Positions 41,686-51,204 are shown, counted from the stretch's first letter. The stretch is DNA of 64,000 bases from Alicyclobacillus sp. SP_1 (GCF_024706985.1 NZ_JAMCCX010000012.1:1-64000); one strand, 5' to 3'. Numbers and translations are program-made. The notes: generated by a model from the sequence alone, not told the origin.

Positions 41686-43184
41686 CCCCTCGCGGTCACC
41701 GAAGACGTGCGTCGCGTGCGACGACCGATGGAACGGCTACTGCGCGTCCGCTGTTTTTCGGTTGGCACGACCTTTGGCACCGCCCACACATCCCGTACAT
41801 CGACCGACTCATCCCACATCTGACCCTCTGCTATCATCTGATAAAGCGGCTCAATTTGGTCTTCGTACCTCCGATACAACGGAACACCTCGCATTGCCTG
41901 ACACGATTCCTGCAAAACGTCTGCCAGAGCAGACACGTCCCCTGTATAAAATGCCGTTTGCAGCGGCGGATCGTACAACCACATCTCGGGCAAGTCTTGA
42001 TAGTAGAGACAGATGAGTTGCGCCAGGCAAAAAGATGTCAAGGTAATTTCTGGATTGACCACAAAAGAGGCTGGAGTGCGATACTCAAATCCGCCATGCG
42101 ACTTTTCCCGAACGTCTCCAAGAAACCCATATCGAGGTCGTCGCCTGCGACTGGTTTGCGGATTTTCCACGGCCATCAGCGGCAGACCGAGATACGCGTC
42201 GAGCGCCCGCACCAGTCGGCTCGAAATGGGAACTCCCGAAATGTGAATGTGCCCACCTGTAGAATATCCGGGAAAGGGTGTGCTGCCAGCGCGCCACGCC
42301 ACCCCCGCTCGATTCACCTTGCGCGCAGCTTCGAGCATCGTCGTCCGCAAATTGACATAGAGTCCGGCCGGGCTAGAATCAGGGTCTGGGCGCAATTCCA
42401 TCAGCGGCAAGCGCTTGCCGTCATACTGCACGCTTCGGTCATCACAGCCGACGCGACCGCGGCGTGTCAGATAACGGCTGGCTAAGACCATCTTGCCCTG
42501 TTCATTTTGCAGCATGATCTCGATGTCCGTCCCGAGGGTCACCGAGGTCACTGGCAGAGACCGCAGATCTGACGCGCGGTCAGCATAATCGTCGACCGCT
42601 GCCGCAAACAACTCCAACAAGCGACCCTCGAGCACAGGCCGAGCCGTCACATCCAAGACATGCAGCACACCTTTCGGGCCTAGACCAAGCGAGACGAGGC
42701 CGTAATCGAGCCCAAGTGCATGAATCGCCCGACAAGCGAGCCAGCCCGCACGTTTCGCCACCGGATCGTCCTCCACATTCACTTCCGATGAAGTAACCGG
42801 CAACCGCGATATACGACCGTTGGTCCATGGCTCGGTGCCTTCATACTTAAAACAGGCCAGTACACGATGATCAAACACGGGAACTCGGTATTGGCGGACA
42901 AACCGACGGCTCGCATCATCTCCAGACTTGCGAACTGGCAATACAAAGCGAACGCCCACACGACGCAGAAATTTGGCCATGGACGGCTTGGATACGGTCG
43001 CCTGAATGGCACTCTGGCGGTTAAGCACGTGTACTCCTGGTGGATCCGGTGGACCAGACTGGCCATAACGCAGCACAGTGTCGTCCTCAGCCAGGCGAAG
43101 TGACTCGGAGTAAGGCGACACTCGTGCCATCTGAGCCAACCTTCTAGCTGATTTTTGCGAACGAGATAGGAGATAGATGGTCAC
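41682..43184 (-). CDS. ATP-grasp-like/phage-type amidoligase fusion
   Basis: This 500-aa protein appears to be a fusion. Residues from about 210 onward match the PhiEco32-type amidoligase family (COOH-NH2 ligase, glutamine-synthetase-like fold): GTDIEIMLQNEQGKMV, GRVGCDDRSVQ, LPLMELRPDPDSS, STGGHIHISG, LGLPLMAVE, RRPRYGFLGDVR and GGFEYRTPASF. The first 200 residues look like a degenerate ATP-grasp domain (SKPSMAKFLRRVGV, LDYGLVSLGLGPKGVLHVLDVTARP). Amidoligases of this family are predicted to form amide bonds between carboxyl and amine groups of peptides. It overlaps both neighbouring ATP-grasp genes by 4 bp, so the three genes form one tightly coupled unit, probably for modification of a spore-surface peptide. 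Confidence 0.82.
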   Translation of the reverse strand: MTIYLLSRSQKSARRLAQMARVSPYSESLRLAEDDTVLRYGQSGPPDPPGVHVLNRQSAIQATVSKPSMAKFLRRVGVRFVLPVRKSGDDASRRFVRQYRVPVFDHRVLACFKYEGTEPWTNGRISRLPVTSSEVNVEDDPVAKRAGWLACRAIHALGLDYGLVSLGLGPKGVLHVLDVTARPVLEGRLLELFAAAVDDYADRASDLRSLPVTSVTLGTDIEIMLQNEQGKMVLASRYLTRRGRVGCDDRSVQYDGKRLPLMELRPDPDSSPAGLYVNLRTTMLEAARKVNRAGVAWRAGSTPFPGYSTGGHIHISGVPISSRLVRALDAYLGLPLMAVENPQTSRRRRPRYGFLGDVREKSHGGFEYRTPASFVVNPEITLTSFCLAQLICLYYQDLPEMWLYDPPLQTAFYTGDVSALADVLQESCQAMRGVPLYRRYEDQIEPLYQMIAEGQMWDESVDVRDVWAVPKVVPTEKQRTRSSRSIGRRTRRTSSVTARG

Positions 43185-44377
43185 GACATCCCCGCCTCCC
43201 TCACTGTTAGAGAAGATTTCGCCAGGAACCGCGCAAATTGCATAGGACGGGCGAAAGACAAATCAACCAAATCCTGACGTCCGGTCTCGGTGGATGCGGA
43301 TTTGTGTGGCTTGGAATTGACTTCAATCACAAAGAGACGTCCGGACTGGTTCACCCCTATATCTATGCCTAACTCCCCCAAGGGTGTTTGACACTCAGAT
43401 TCCATTTGTTGGACCACACGCCGCGCCAATTCATTCAACCGCTGGCGCAGTCGGCGGCGGAAGGCTTTGTCTGGCCAAAGCGGAACGAGTAGCGAGTCGA
43501 GCGGACAAGCCTCGCCACCTCCACTTAAATTGGAGGTAAAGTCGCCTTTGCGGGCCAGTCTGGCAAAAACTTTGGTCCGCTTCCATGCCCCAGAACCGTC
43601 GCGTTGCATGAGAATGCGCACGTCGAATGAGCGCCCGTTCACCGCAGCTAAGGAGATGCCCTCCTGCCAAATGTACTGGCGTCGCTTGAAGCGCTGTCGA
43701 AATTTCTTCTCCAATTCCTCGAAATTCATCACTTTTCCGTGAACGACGCTCTCTCGAGATTTTTTCCAATGATATTCAATACTTCCATCGTCATGTCTCT
43801 CCAGTCGAATAATCCCCACACCGAGACTTCCGTGAATGGGCTTCCAGAAAGCGATACTATGCCTTTCCAAAAATTTGCGAGCCGCCTCTACGCCACTCTG
43901 GCGCTTCGTCGCAGGAAGCACCGGGATTAACGTCGGGTCTCGTGACAGCCATTCGTATACCTGCCATTTATCGAAAAAGCCGTCATTGAAGAGACGACTT
44001 GTAAAAGTCTCAGAAAGTTGCTTGCGACGTTTCTGCAAACCCGGATTGCGCTCAATTTTGCGCGAAGCTAATTGGTCGTAAATCACATCTGGGAAGGGTA
44101 TCTTGACTGGCGAAAAATGTTCCTCATTCCATTCGTATGCGTCAATTTTGCGTTCCTCGAAATGCACATCCTGCAAGCGAAATACGTATGCGCGCATGTT
44201 CAATTGCCGCGCCTGTTCAATCAACTTGCTCCAATTCGCCATATCTGCATTAGACTGCAGTCGTTTTGTTCGTGGATTCCACACAGCATTGCAGAGTATG
44301 CCTACGGATATCGAGCCGCCCTGCTCTGCTCTGCTCCCCCCATGCCGCTCGGGGCTGACGCTGTCTTCGCGTACCAT
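43181..44377 (-). CDS. YheC/YheD-type ATP-grasp protein (second copy)
   Basis: This 398-aa protein is the second YheC/YheD-type ATP-grasp enzyme of the cluster. Visible parts are SVGILCNAVWNPRTK in the N-terminal domain, FPDVIYDQLASRK, the dimer-helix region RLFNDGFFDKWQVYEWL, the ATP site FWKPIHGSLGVGIIRLE, GRSFDVRILMQ and the metal-site end GELGIDIGVNQSGRLFVIEVNSKP. ATG 44377 follows GGAGG by eight bases; 81 more in-frame codons upstream overlap the next gene and are not coding. Its stop overlaps the amidoligase start by 4 bp. Likely role: peptide-bond or amide formation in the spore envelope. Confidence 0.88.
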   Translation of the reverse strand: MVREDSVSPERHGGSRAEQGGSISVGILCNAVWNPRTKRLQSNADMANWSKLIEQARQLNMRAYVFRLQDVHFEERKIDAYEWNEEHFSPVKIPFPDVIYDQLASRKIERNPGLQKRRKQLSETFTSRLFNDGFFDKWQVYEWLSRDPTLIPVLPATKRQSGVEAARKFLERHSIAFWKPIHGSLGVGIIRLERHDDGSIEYHWKKSRESVVHGKVMNFEELEKKFRQRFKRRQYIWQEGISLAAVNGRSFDVRILMQRDGSGAWKRTKVFARLARKGDFTSNLSGGGEACPLDSLLVPLWPDKAFRRRLRQRLNELARRVVQQMESECQTPLGELGIDIGVNQSGRLFVIEVNSKPHKSASTETGRQDLVDLSFARPMQFARFLAKSSLTVREAGMS

Positions 44378-44409
44378 GAGGTTCGCCTCCTGCTCATCCG
44401 ATGTTGTGT

Positions 44410-45597
44410 CTACCGTCCTCGATATCCCACTGTAGGCGCCGCCTGAACGTCTTCTACGTAATCCATCCAAGTCAGCAACGACCGTCGCCGTACATCCCCG
44501 GGTAAGGCGCGCAACATTCTCCGACCGGGCGTCGGATTGACTTCTAGTATGAAAACATCGCCTGTAGAGGTGACAGCAAAATCCACTCCAATTTCCACAT
44601 AAGGTCCAAACTTCTCCCAAAACGCAGAGAACACTTCCAGCCCAAGGCTATCCATCGTGTTGACAAGATGCACTGCATCTGTCTCGGACATGGAGCGATG
44701 CAATAGCGATTCTGCTGGATAAGCCGTAGCCCCCGCATGCAAATTGGTCGTCACCCCATCGGGTTTCCCATACCGAGCGACTCGCGCCACCACGCCCGTG
44801 CGCCGACCTTTTTGCACCAGCCAGCGAAAATCGATAGGACGGTCGTTCCAGCGCAAGAGAGATACCGCGCGCTGTACCACTGCCTGGCGCAGCCCGGCTT
44901 GTCGCCAAAAAACGCGAAATTCCTCGAGCGTTTTAATGCGGCGAAAGCAAGTCTTTGTCTCCGCTGCATAAACCGACTTGCCTCTCTCAAATACGCTAGG
45001 ACTAAAACGTTCATGCCACTCTATGAAAAGCTCATTCTTCTGCGAAGATACGCGAAAGACACCCTTCCCCTGGCTCCCTCTGCGCGACTTTAAGTAACTT
45101 TGCGGCCACTCTGCAAGAAGTGCGTAAGCTGTCTCTGGGGACTGCACACAAGCCGTTTCTGGACAAAATGACGCTAAGCGACTCGAATTGGCAGCCATCC
45201 TAGCTAAGGCCCACTTGTCGGAATGCTCGGTTGGCAAGGTATGAAGTAATTTCATTTTCCGAAAGGAGTCCAACTCCGTTCGAGCCAGATGAAATTTGCC
45301 GCGCGCGAAGACGCCAGAGCGGCGCAGTACAACGTGCGGTAAGTCGACAGCTTCTACCATCCACTGCTGCCTGCGACCGTCAAATCTATAGGCTCTTTGC
45401 TTCGTAAGACTGCCGGGCGACCAGACGCAAACATCCACGTTTCGCTCTTCACCGAGGGTCGTCAACTCCTCCAACATCCTGGTTTGCTCTCCGAAGAGAC
45501 GACCTTTCGCTCCATAGTGCTCGACGTACACGGCAAGACGCGGCATTTCCTGCGCGCGCATGGGGACGGCTCTCCCATTTATTTTCCACAGTTCCAT
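44410..45597 (-). CDS. YheC/YheD-type ATP-grasp protein (third copy)
   Basis: This 395-aa protein is the first gene of the four-gene ATP-grasp/amidoligase unit. The N-terminal domain has RLAVYVEHYGAKGRLFGEQT and VVLRRSGVFAR; the ATP-grasp part has SYLKSRRGSQGKGVFRVS, LLRWNDRPIDFRWLVQK and VEIGVDFAVTSTGDVFILEVNPTPG. ATG 45597 is chosen as start since it lies just beyond the cotE terminator (45625-45640) with a weak AGAGGA upstream; the longer frame would run through that hairpin into cotE. It is the most divergent of the three copies in the N-terminal half. Confidence 0.85.
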   Translation of the reverse strand: MELWKINGRAVPMRAQEMPRLAVYVEHYGAKGRLFGEQTRMLEELTTLGEERNVDVCVWSPGSLTKQRAYRFDGRRQQWMVEAVDLPHVVLRRSGVFARGKFHLARTELDSFRKMKLLHTLPTEHSDKWALARMAANSSRLASFCPETACVQSPETAYALLAEWPQSYLKSRRGSQGKGVFRVSSQKNELFIEWHERFSPSVFERGKSVYAAETKTCFRRIKTLEEFRVFWRQAGLRQAVVQRAVSLLRWNDRPIDFRWLVQKGRRTGVVARVARYGKPDGVTTNLHAGATAYPAESLLHRSMSETDAVHLVNTMDSLGLEVFSAFWEKFGPYVEIGVDFAVTSTGDVFILEVNPTPGRRMLRALPGDVRRRSLLTWMDYVEDVQAAPTVGYRGR

Positions 45598-45618
45598 CGG
45601 ATACCGCGTCCTCTCGAC

Positions 45619-45640
45619 AAAAAAGGGGCGTTGCCGCCCC
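45619..45640 (-). terminator. cotE terminator
   Basis: On the minus strand GGGGCG-GCAA-CGCCCC is followed by TTTTTT, a textbook intrinsic terminator 15 bp after the cotE stop. It separates cotE from the ATP-grasp cluster, which may rely on partial read-through or its own promoter. Confidence 0.85.
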
Positions 45641-45655
45641 TCCTGATGCAGTTTG

Positions 45656-46195
45656 TCAGTCTTCAATTTCAACTTCTTCCAAAAGACTGACACTGTCGTC
45701 ATAAAAGTCGTCCTCTTTTTTGCTCGGAATTTGGCAAGTCACCACGGCTAACTTGGTCTGGCCAACGAGTTCGACACCCAATTCTTTCTCAACGCGCACC
45801 AAAATTTCCGATCCGTTGCCGGTCACGGTCGCATCGAGACAGTTCGGGTTTTGCAGGACACGGACGTCGACTTGACGGCTGTCGCGGACACAGTCTAAAT
45901 CGAGATCGCGCAAAGCAATTTGCTCTACGTAAGAGACGGTGTCCTTCGCAACGGCGGTTTCGCTGTTGTTGTTGTAGGAGTACCACACGTTGACGTCGAA
46001 CCGTCCGCGCACCTCCACATAATCTCCAACCAACAGACCGTCATAGTGATGATTCATGACCCAGCAGCCACCAATGGTCGTGGGACGATTTGCCGGACGG
46101 AGCGTGTACGTCGTCTGCGAATATTTACTCCCTCGACCACAAACCGCATTCGCCACAATCTCCCGATAGCTGAGGTCATCTTTTGAAAGAACCAT
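45656..46195 (-). CDS. cotE: Outer spore coat morphogenetic protein CotE
   Basis: CotE, 179 aa, organises the outer spore coat; B. subtilis CotE has 181 aa. The typical parts are the N-terminal YREIVANAVCGRGSKYSQ, then RPTTIGGCWVMNHHY, VEVRGRFDVNVWYSYNNNSETAV and LDCVRDSRQVDVRV, with the acidic C-terminal tail (EDDFYDDSVSLLEEVEIED) thought to recruit coat proteins. ATG 46195 follows GGAGGAGG by seven bases; an extension of 32 codons upstream is not supported. In B. subtilis cotE is transcribed in the mother cell by SigE and SigK and lies close to the miaB-mutS genes, as here. Confidence 0.94.
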   Translation of the reverse strand: MVLSKDDLSYREIVANAVCGRGSKYSQTTYTLRPANRPTTIGGCWVMNHHYDGLLVGDYVEVRGRFDVNVWYSYNNNSETAVAKDTVSYVEQIALRDLDLDCVRDSRQVDVRVLQNPNCLDATVTGNGSEILVRVEKELGVELVGQTKLAVVTCQIPSKKEDDFYDDSVSLLEEVEIED

Positions 46196-46615
46196 GCGGT
46201 AACCTCCTCCGATGTTCCCCCTGGCAAACCGGCGATGCCTGCGCAGAGCCAGAGAAAACTCGATTTGCGGCGCGTTCTGGGCAACCTCCACAGGGACGTT
46301 TGCCTAAGCGCAACCTCGCCCCATCCTATGCAGTTGGGCGACTGTCTGCTATTCCATTTTCACGACACTGTCTATTCGCAATCTGGCGCGGGACAATGAC
46401 CGGTCTTGCCGCTCTGGCCTCCGACGCAGATCGACGCGAGAGCCGGAACCCATGAACGAAAGCGGGAGTCGGCGACAGGGAATCGCTTGAAAGGTATGCA
46501 CGGAAGTGAGGGATCGCTTCAGGAAAAACCCTATGCAAAGAGCCGTGGCGCAACCGACCACGGAATCGAGGAAAAGAGCACCAGAGGGGGCCATAGGATT
46601 GGAATCTTTAAATCT
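46196..46615. other. Intergenic stretch, no gene seen
   Basis: About 420 bp between cotE and the dipeptidase gene. It should hold the cotE promoter(s). No small gene, repeat or clear hairpin was found; the open frames here look non-coding. Confidence 0.5.
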
Positions 46616-47581
46616 TCAGGAAACGGGGTGTGAGGGCAACTGTCTTGCGAAATAGCTCATCAAATTGTCATGAAGTAATTTGCGAGCGATGACCTCTCCG
46701 TAGCGAGCTCGGAGACGTTCTGCGAAAGAAGGGTAGTCTTTGGCGCTGCTCAAGCCTAGGACAGACGTAGACAAGCCATCAAAGTCCGAACCCAATCCCA
46801 GATGATTCTCGCCCCCTAATTGAAGAACGTGATCGACATGGCGAAACACGGAGTCCACCGTGGCAGGCCCTGCGTGCACAAAGCTCGCCTCGAAGGTCAT
46901 GCCAATCCATCCATCTCGACGGATGATTTCCAGAATGGTATCGTCTGGTAGATTGCGGGGGTGATCATGAACGGCACGAGCATTGGCGTGAGAAGCCATC
47001 ACATGCGGCAGATTCGTCGCGAAGACATCGCGCACTCCGGCATCGGAGAGATGTGCTAAATCGAGCCATAGTTGCAGGCTTTCCATCTCCTTGACAATCC
47101 GCTTACCCGCCGCAGTCAAGCCGCCTCCACGCGCTTCCATACATCCATCCGCCAAATCATTCGGACCATTCCAGGTCAGCCCAATGCCGCGAATCCCAAG
47201 CTCAGCGAGGGCATTCAGCACATAGATGCTGCCCTGGAGACAGGCTGCTCCCTCTAAGGAGAGCAAACCGCCAATCGCAAGGGGGGAGTCTATCTCCAAC
47301 TCAGACGGCATGGAAGCGGTTAAGTCTTGGCGCCACAGGACGGGGCGAACCAGTCCTGTATGTACAAACTGTGCATAATATTGTCCAATGCTACCAAGCA
47401 CATCTGTCAGTTGCTGCTGTGCCGAGCGACGTGTCGAAACGAAGACCGCAAAAACTTGGAAAGCTACAGACCCTTTAACCAGGGACTCGTAATCCGCCTG
47501 CATAAGCGAACTGGAACGAAAGTCTAATCCTTGCTCATACACCTTCCACAGCGCATCGACATGGGCATCTGCAACTGGCAT
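46616..47581 (-). CDS. Membrane dipeptidase (M19 family)
   Basis: This 321-aa protein is a zinc-dependent dipeptidase of the renal-dipeptidase (M19) family. Metal-site parts are visible as DAHVDALWKVY at the N terminus, the Glu of LLSLEGA, WLDLAHLSDAG and SHANARAVHDHPRN, with GLGSDFDG near the C terminus. No signal peptide is present, so it is cytoplasmic, as is usual in Bacilli, where such enzymes act on dipeptides including those with a D-residue. The ATG at 47581 has only a distant GGAG. It lies downstream of spoVS on the same strand, a gene order seen in other spore formers, which could mean a role in cell wall or spore peptide turnover. Confidence 0.93.
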   Translation of the reverse strand: MPVADAHVDALWKVYEQGLDFRSSSLMQADYESLVKGSVAFQVFAVFVSTRRSAQQQLTDVLGSIGQYYAQFVHTGLVRPVLWRQDLTASMPSELEIDSPLAIGGLLSLEGAACLQGSIYVLNALAELGIRGIGLTWNGPNDLADGCMEARGGGLTAAGKRIVKEMESLQLWLDLAHLSDAGVRDVFATNLPHVMASHANARAVHDHPRNLPDDTILEIIRRDGWIGMTFEASFVHAGPATVDSVFRHVDHVLQLGGENHLGLGSDFDGLSTSVLGLSSAKDYPSFAERLRARYGEVIARKLLHDNLMSYFARQLPSHPVS

Positions 47582-47678
47582 ATGGATGGGTATCTCCGCC
47601 TTTCTAGTCGACCTCGACCATCACGATACACAACCTTTATACGACACGATGAAGAACCGACCTGCGTCCCTAAGGAGA

Positions 47679-47939
47679 CTAACGAGGTTCCACCAGAAGG
47701 CGAATCGCCGTCCGGTCCTCTCCATCAATAACGATATCGGTAAATGCCGGAATGCAAATCAAATCGACGCCACTCGGCGCAACAAAGCCCCTGGCAATGG
47801 CCACTGCTTTGACGGCCTGATTGAGAGCACCGGCGCCAATGGCTTGAATTTCTGCCGTACCCTGCTCTCGCAAAACACCAGCTAAAGCACCCGCTACGGA
47901 GTTAGGATTAGACTTTGCGGAAACTTTGAGCACATCCAT
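47679..47939 (-). CDS. spoVS: Stage V sporulation protein S
   Basis: SpoVS, 86 aa, has the same size and almost the same sequence as in Bacillus: VLKVSAKSNPNSVAGALAGVLRE, AIGAGALNQAVKAVAIARGFVAPSG and PAFTDIVIDGEDRTAIRLLV. It is a small Alba-like fold protein, probably nucleic-acid binding, that affects coat assembly, septation and completion of sporulation. The ATG at 47939 is supported by GAAGGAGG; the upstream in-frame extension of 41 codons is not coding. It follows ymdB and rny, the standard order in spore formers. Confidence 0.96.
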   Translation of the reverse strand: MDVLKVSAKSNPNSVAGALAGVLREQGTAEIQAIGAGALNQAVKAVAIARGFVAPSGVDLICIPAFTDIVIDGEDRTAIRLLVEPR

Positions 47940-48064
47940 TGGATTATCCTCCTTCAAGCGGTCCGTAAGGACACTATATCGATATTCGCCGAATCGACAT
48001 GTATTCCTTTTTTCGACACGGGAAAATCGGCAGACCTTCACTCTTCCGCTAGGAACAGCCAAAC

Positions 48065-48838
48065 TCAGCCCTCTTCAATAATGGAGCGAATCGATTGCGC
48101 TCGTCCGGTGTCATCGTCCAGGACCATCTCGACCGCGCAAAACTGACAGGGGCCCTCCGCCACCTCAAACCGCGAAGGACGGCTGGTCAGCAGTCGATAA
48201 ATCACCTGTTCGCGCTGCACGCCAAGGACTCCATCGCGCGGTCCGACCATTCCCAAATCCGTGATGTACGCAGTACCTTGGGGCAAGACGCGCGCATCAT
48301 TCGTAGGCACATGAGTATGCGTTCCAACGACTGCGGAGACTCGACCCTCGAGATACCATCCCATGGCTACCTTCTCGGATGTCACTTCCGCATGCATGTC
48401 GACCAAAATATGCTTAATTTCTGGAAACTGTGCCAAGATACCATCCGCCGCTCGAAAGGGACAGTCAAGTTGACTCAAAAAGGCCCTTCCCATAAGGTTC
48501 ACTATCAGTACCGAACGGCCTTTTACTTGACAGATGCGAAAACCCTGTCCGGGAGTACCAGGAGGATAATTTAACGGTCGAACGACCCTCTCATCCTCGT
48601 CCAGAATGGAAAGTACATCCTTTTGGTCAAATGTGTGATTACCGAGTGTAATCATCTCCACGCCAGCATCGTATAACTCCTCTGCAGCTTTTTTTGTCAG
48701 ACCGCGTCCATGAGCAGCATTTTCTCCGTTTGCCACGATTAAGTCTGGCTGCAATTCGGGAATGATACGCCGCAAAACGTCACGCGTAAAGGCCCTGCCA
48801 GGCTGGCCTACAATGTCTCCTAGATAAAGAATTTTCAC
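48065..48838 (-). CDS. ymdB: YmdB-type metallophosphoesterase
   Basis: YmdB, about 257 aa, is a metal-dependent phosphodiesterase that hydrolyses 2',3'-cyclic nucleotides and, in B. subtilis, influences late adaptive responses such as biofilm formation. The metal-site motifs are in order: LGDIVGQPGR, NGENAAHGRG, LGNHTFDQ, DMHAEVTSEK and GTHTHVPTND. GTG 48838 places the first strand KILYLGDIVG next to the start as in other members, with GGGAG 11 bp upstream; an in-frame start at 48862 is possible. It is located between rny and spoVS. Confidence 0.95.
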   Translation of the reverse strand: MKILYLGDIVGQPGRAFTRDVLRRIIPELQPDLIVANGENAAHGRGLTKKAAEELYDAGVEMITLGNHTFDQKDVLSILDEDERVVRPLNYPPGTPGQGFRICQVKGRSVLIVNLMGRAFLSQLDCPFRAADGILAQFPEIKHILVDMHAEVTSEKVAMGWYLEGRVSAVVGTHTHVPTNDARVLPQGTAYITDLGMVGPRDGVLGVQREQVIYRLLTSRPSRFEVAEGPCQFCAVEMVLDDDTGRAQSIRSIIEEG

Positions 48839-48878
48839 GTTATCTGTCACTCCCAATGACACAAGGATTGTTCTTATA

Positions 48879-48907
48879 AAAATAGAGCAGCCAACGGCTA
48901 CTCTATT
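48879..48907 (-). terminator. Terminator at the end of rny
   Basis: AATAGAG-AGCC and GGCT-CTCTATT form an imperfect stem with one mismatch around AAC, followed on the minus strand by a T-rich run. It overlaps the last codons of rny. Confidence 0.65.
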
Positions 48908-50450
48908 TTGCGTATTCCACGGCTCTAGTTTCTCGAATAACGGTCACTTTAATTTGGCCCGGATAGTCGAGCTCACTCTCAATTTTCTTGGAAATTTGCT
49001 TCGCTACGCGAACCGATTCTGCGTCATCCACCAATTCAGGTTTGACAATAATCCGAATTTCTCGGCCAGCTTGAATGGCGTAGCTTTTTTCGACACCTTC
49101 AAACGACTCCGCAATAGACTCTAATTTTTCCAGTCTCTTCATGTAAATTTCCAGAGTCTCTCGGCGCGCTCCTGGTCGAGCTGCGGAAATCGCATCTGCA
49201 GCAGCGACCAAGACGGAAATTGGAGAACTAAACTCCACGTCACCATGGTGTGCCGCGATGGCATTAATAACAACAGGGTGTTCTTTGTAGCGTCGAGCCA
49301 AGTCCACACCAATTTCCACATGTGAACCTTCCACTTCGTGGGTGATGGCCTTACCCACATCGTGCAGGATTCCGCCACGCTTCGCCAGCGCGACATCGAG
49401 TCCCAATTCGGACGCCATCATCCCCGCAAGATGAGCCACTTCAATCGAGTGTTTCAAGACATTTTGACCATAACTTGTTCGATACTTTAGTCGGCCAACC
49501 AACTTCACCAAGTCCGGATGCAGGCCATGAATACCCGTATCAAACGTGGCGCGCTCGCCCTCTTCTCGAATCAGTTCATCCGTATCTCGGCGCGCCTTTT
49601 CGACCATTTCTTCAATACGCGCCGGGTGAATTCGCCCGTCGGCAACCAGTCGCTCCAAGGCAACTTTGGCAATCTCACGCCGCACAGGGTCAAACCCAGA
49701 CAAAATGACTGCCTCCGGAGTGTCATCGATAATGAGATCAATACCAGTGAGTGTCTCCAAAGTACGGATATTGCGTCCTTCACGCCCGATGATACGGCCT
49801 TTCATTTCGTCATTGGGCAACGTAACAACAGAGACAGTAATCTCCGAAGCGTGGTCCACTGCGCATCGCTGCACCGCAGAAGCCACAATGTCTTTGGCTC
49901 TGCGGTCCGCTTCACGACGAGCCTCTTGTTCGATTTCTTTCATCAGAACTGCTGCATCATGTCGCGACTCTCGCTCAACGTCCTGCAATATCAGCTGCCG
50001 AGCACTTTCTTGGTCCAATCCAGAAATTCGTTCTAACTCATGCAGTTGTTCTCGTTGCAGTACCTCCAGGTTACTTCGCAAAGCTTCTAATTCTGCTTCT
50101 TTCGTACGCAAACCTTCAGACCTCTGTTCAATGCTCTCCAGTTTGCGGTCAACCGTCTCTTCTTTTTGCAACAATCGACGTTCCAGTTTCTGCAATTCGG
50201 CGCGTCGATCACGAAGTTCTCTTTCCGCATCTTGACGAATTCGGTGAGCCTCTTCTTTTGCTTCTAAAATCGCTTCCTTGCGCTTGCCCTCAGCATCTCG
50301 CTCTGCCGACTCTAAAATGTGGAGTGCTCGGGACTCGGCGCTGCCAATCCTGCTTTCGGCAATACCACGCCTCAAAAAATACCCTACAACCACCCCAACC
50401 ACCAGAGCGACCAGCGAAATGGCAATCCATATCAAGACTGTGCTACTCAC
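48903..50450 (-). CDS. rny: Ribonuclease Y
   Basis: RNase Y, 515 aa, is the membrane-bound endoribonuclease that starts mRNA decay in Firmicutes. It has an N-terminal membrane helix ([21 protein letters not shown]), a long coiled coil to about residue 200 rich in Glu, Arg and Lys, a KH domain with [15 protein letters not shown], and the HD catalytic domain with [14 protein letters not shown] and IAAHHGD. The C-terminal domain ends [11 protein letters not shown]. subtilis Rny has 520 aa, so this copy is full length. RicA, encoded in the same window, belongs to a complex that modulates this enzyme. Confidence 0.97.
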   Translation of the reverse strand: MSSTVLIWIAISLVALVVGVVVGYFLRRGIAESRIGSAESRALHILESAERDAEGKRKEAILEAKEEAHRIRQDAERELRDRRAELQKLERRLLQKEETVDRKLESIEQRSEGLRTKEAELEALRSNLEVLQREQLHELERISGLDQESARQLILQDVERESRHDAAVLMKEIEQEARREADRRAKDIVASAVQRCAVDHASEITVSVVTLPNDEMKGRIIGREGRNIRTLETLTGIDLIIDDTPEAVILSGFDPVRREIAKVALERLVADGRIHPARIEEMVEKARRDTDELIREEGERATFDTGIHGLHPDLVKLVGRLKYRTSYGQNVLKHSIEVAHLAGMMASELGLDVALAKRGGILHDVGKAITHEVEGSHVEIGVDLARRYKEHPVVINAIAAHHGDVEFSSPISVLVAAADAISAARPGARRETLEIYMKRLEKLESIAESFEGVEKSYAIQAGREIRIIVKPELVDDAESVRVAKQISKKIESELDYPGQIKVTVIRETRAVEYAK

Positions 50451-50546
50451 TTCAAAGCCTCCCTGCTCCGATTCGGCTTCGGATATAGGAGCTCCAACCG
50501 AAATCGAACCAAACCTCGAGCTAGAGGCCGCAAAATATACGCGATC

Positions 50547-51173
50547 TCATATTATCGGTTCGTCCCAATCGTTGTCAAGAATCGCCACTCTAAGACAAAT
50601 ATCATAGTCGAATCCCTTACGTTGTAAATACATCAACAATTTCCTCTGGGAAGCCAGTGAATGGTCAAGGCTCCGCTGCCGGCAATACTTTTCGGCAAGA
50701 GCCCGTGCAGCCGACTCATCGTTGAATTCCGACAGCGCCTTCTGAATCTGCCCTCTGTTGACTCCACGCTGTGCCAGCCGATACTGTAGAGCGCGCTTGC
50801 TTTGCAAGGCTTGACGTCGCTGAATATAGTCAGCAACCAACGCGTCATCGTCAAGAAGCTTCATTTCTGTGAATTTTTCAATCACCCACTCGGTTGCATC
50901 GTGAGAAAACTCTTTGCCCCGCAAAAATTGGCGCATCTCCTGGATGGTGTGGGACCGGCGCGACAACTTTCTCAGTGCAGCATCCCACGCCAGAGCGCGG
51001 CTTTCACTGGCCCTGAGATCTCGAAGAACCGTCTCGTCAATGGTCTGACCCAGTTTTAACTGAAGGTCTGCAACGTCCTGAATGAGTAGTCTGAAAATGC
51101 ATCCATTCGCACATTCCACCTCAATGAAGCTCGTCGATTTTCTAGAAGGTCGCAAGTCAACGATTTTGGACAA
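50547..51173 (-). CDS. recX: Regulatory protein RecX
   Basis: RecX, about 208 aa, binds RecA filaments and modulates their activity. The three-helix repeats are visible, e.g. RALAWDAALRKLSRRSHTIQEMRQFLRGKEF, LLDDDALVADYIQRRQ and KRALQYRLAQRGV, with the C-terminal LLMYLQRKGFDYDICLRVA. The gene follows recA closely; the start is uncertain. TTG 51173 (SKIVDLRPSRK) with GGGGA about ten bases upstream is preferred, while in-frame codons up to 51266 would overlap recA. It is co-transcribed with recA, as in many bacteria, and thus likely SOS-inducible. Confidence 0.88.
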   Translation of the reverse strand: MSKIVDLRPSRKSTSFIEVECANGCIFRLLIQDVADLQLKLGQTIDETVLRDLRASESRALAWDAALRKLSRRSHTIQEMRQFLRGKEFSHDATEWVIEKFTEMKLLDDDALVADYIQRRQALQSKRALQYRLAQRGVNRGQIQKALSEFNDESAARALAEKYCRQRSLDHSLASQRKLLMYLQRKGFDYDICLRVAILDNDWDEPII

Positions 51174-51204
51174 AAATGGACTGTCCCCACACTCTGATAA
51201 CCTA

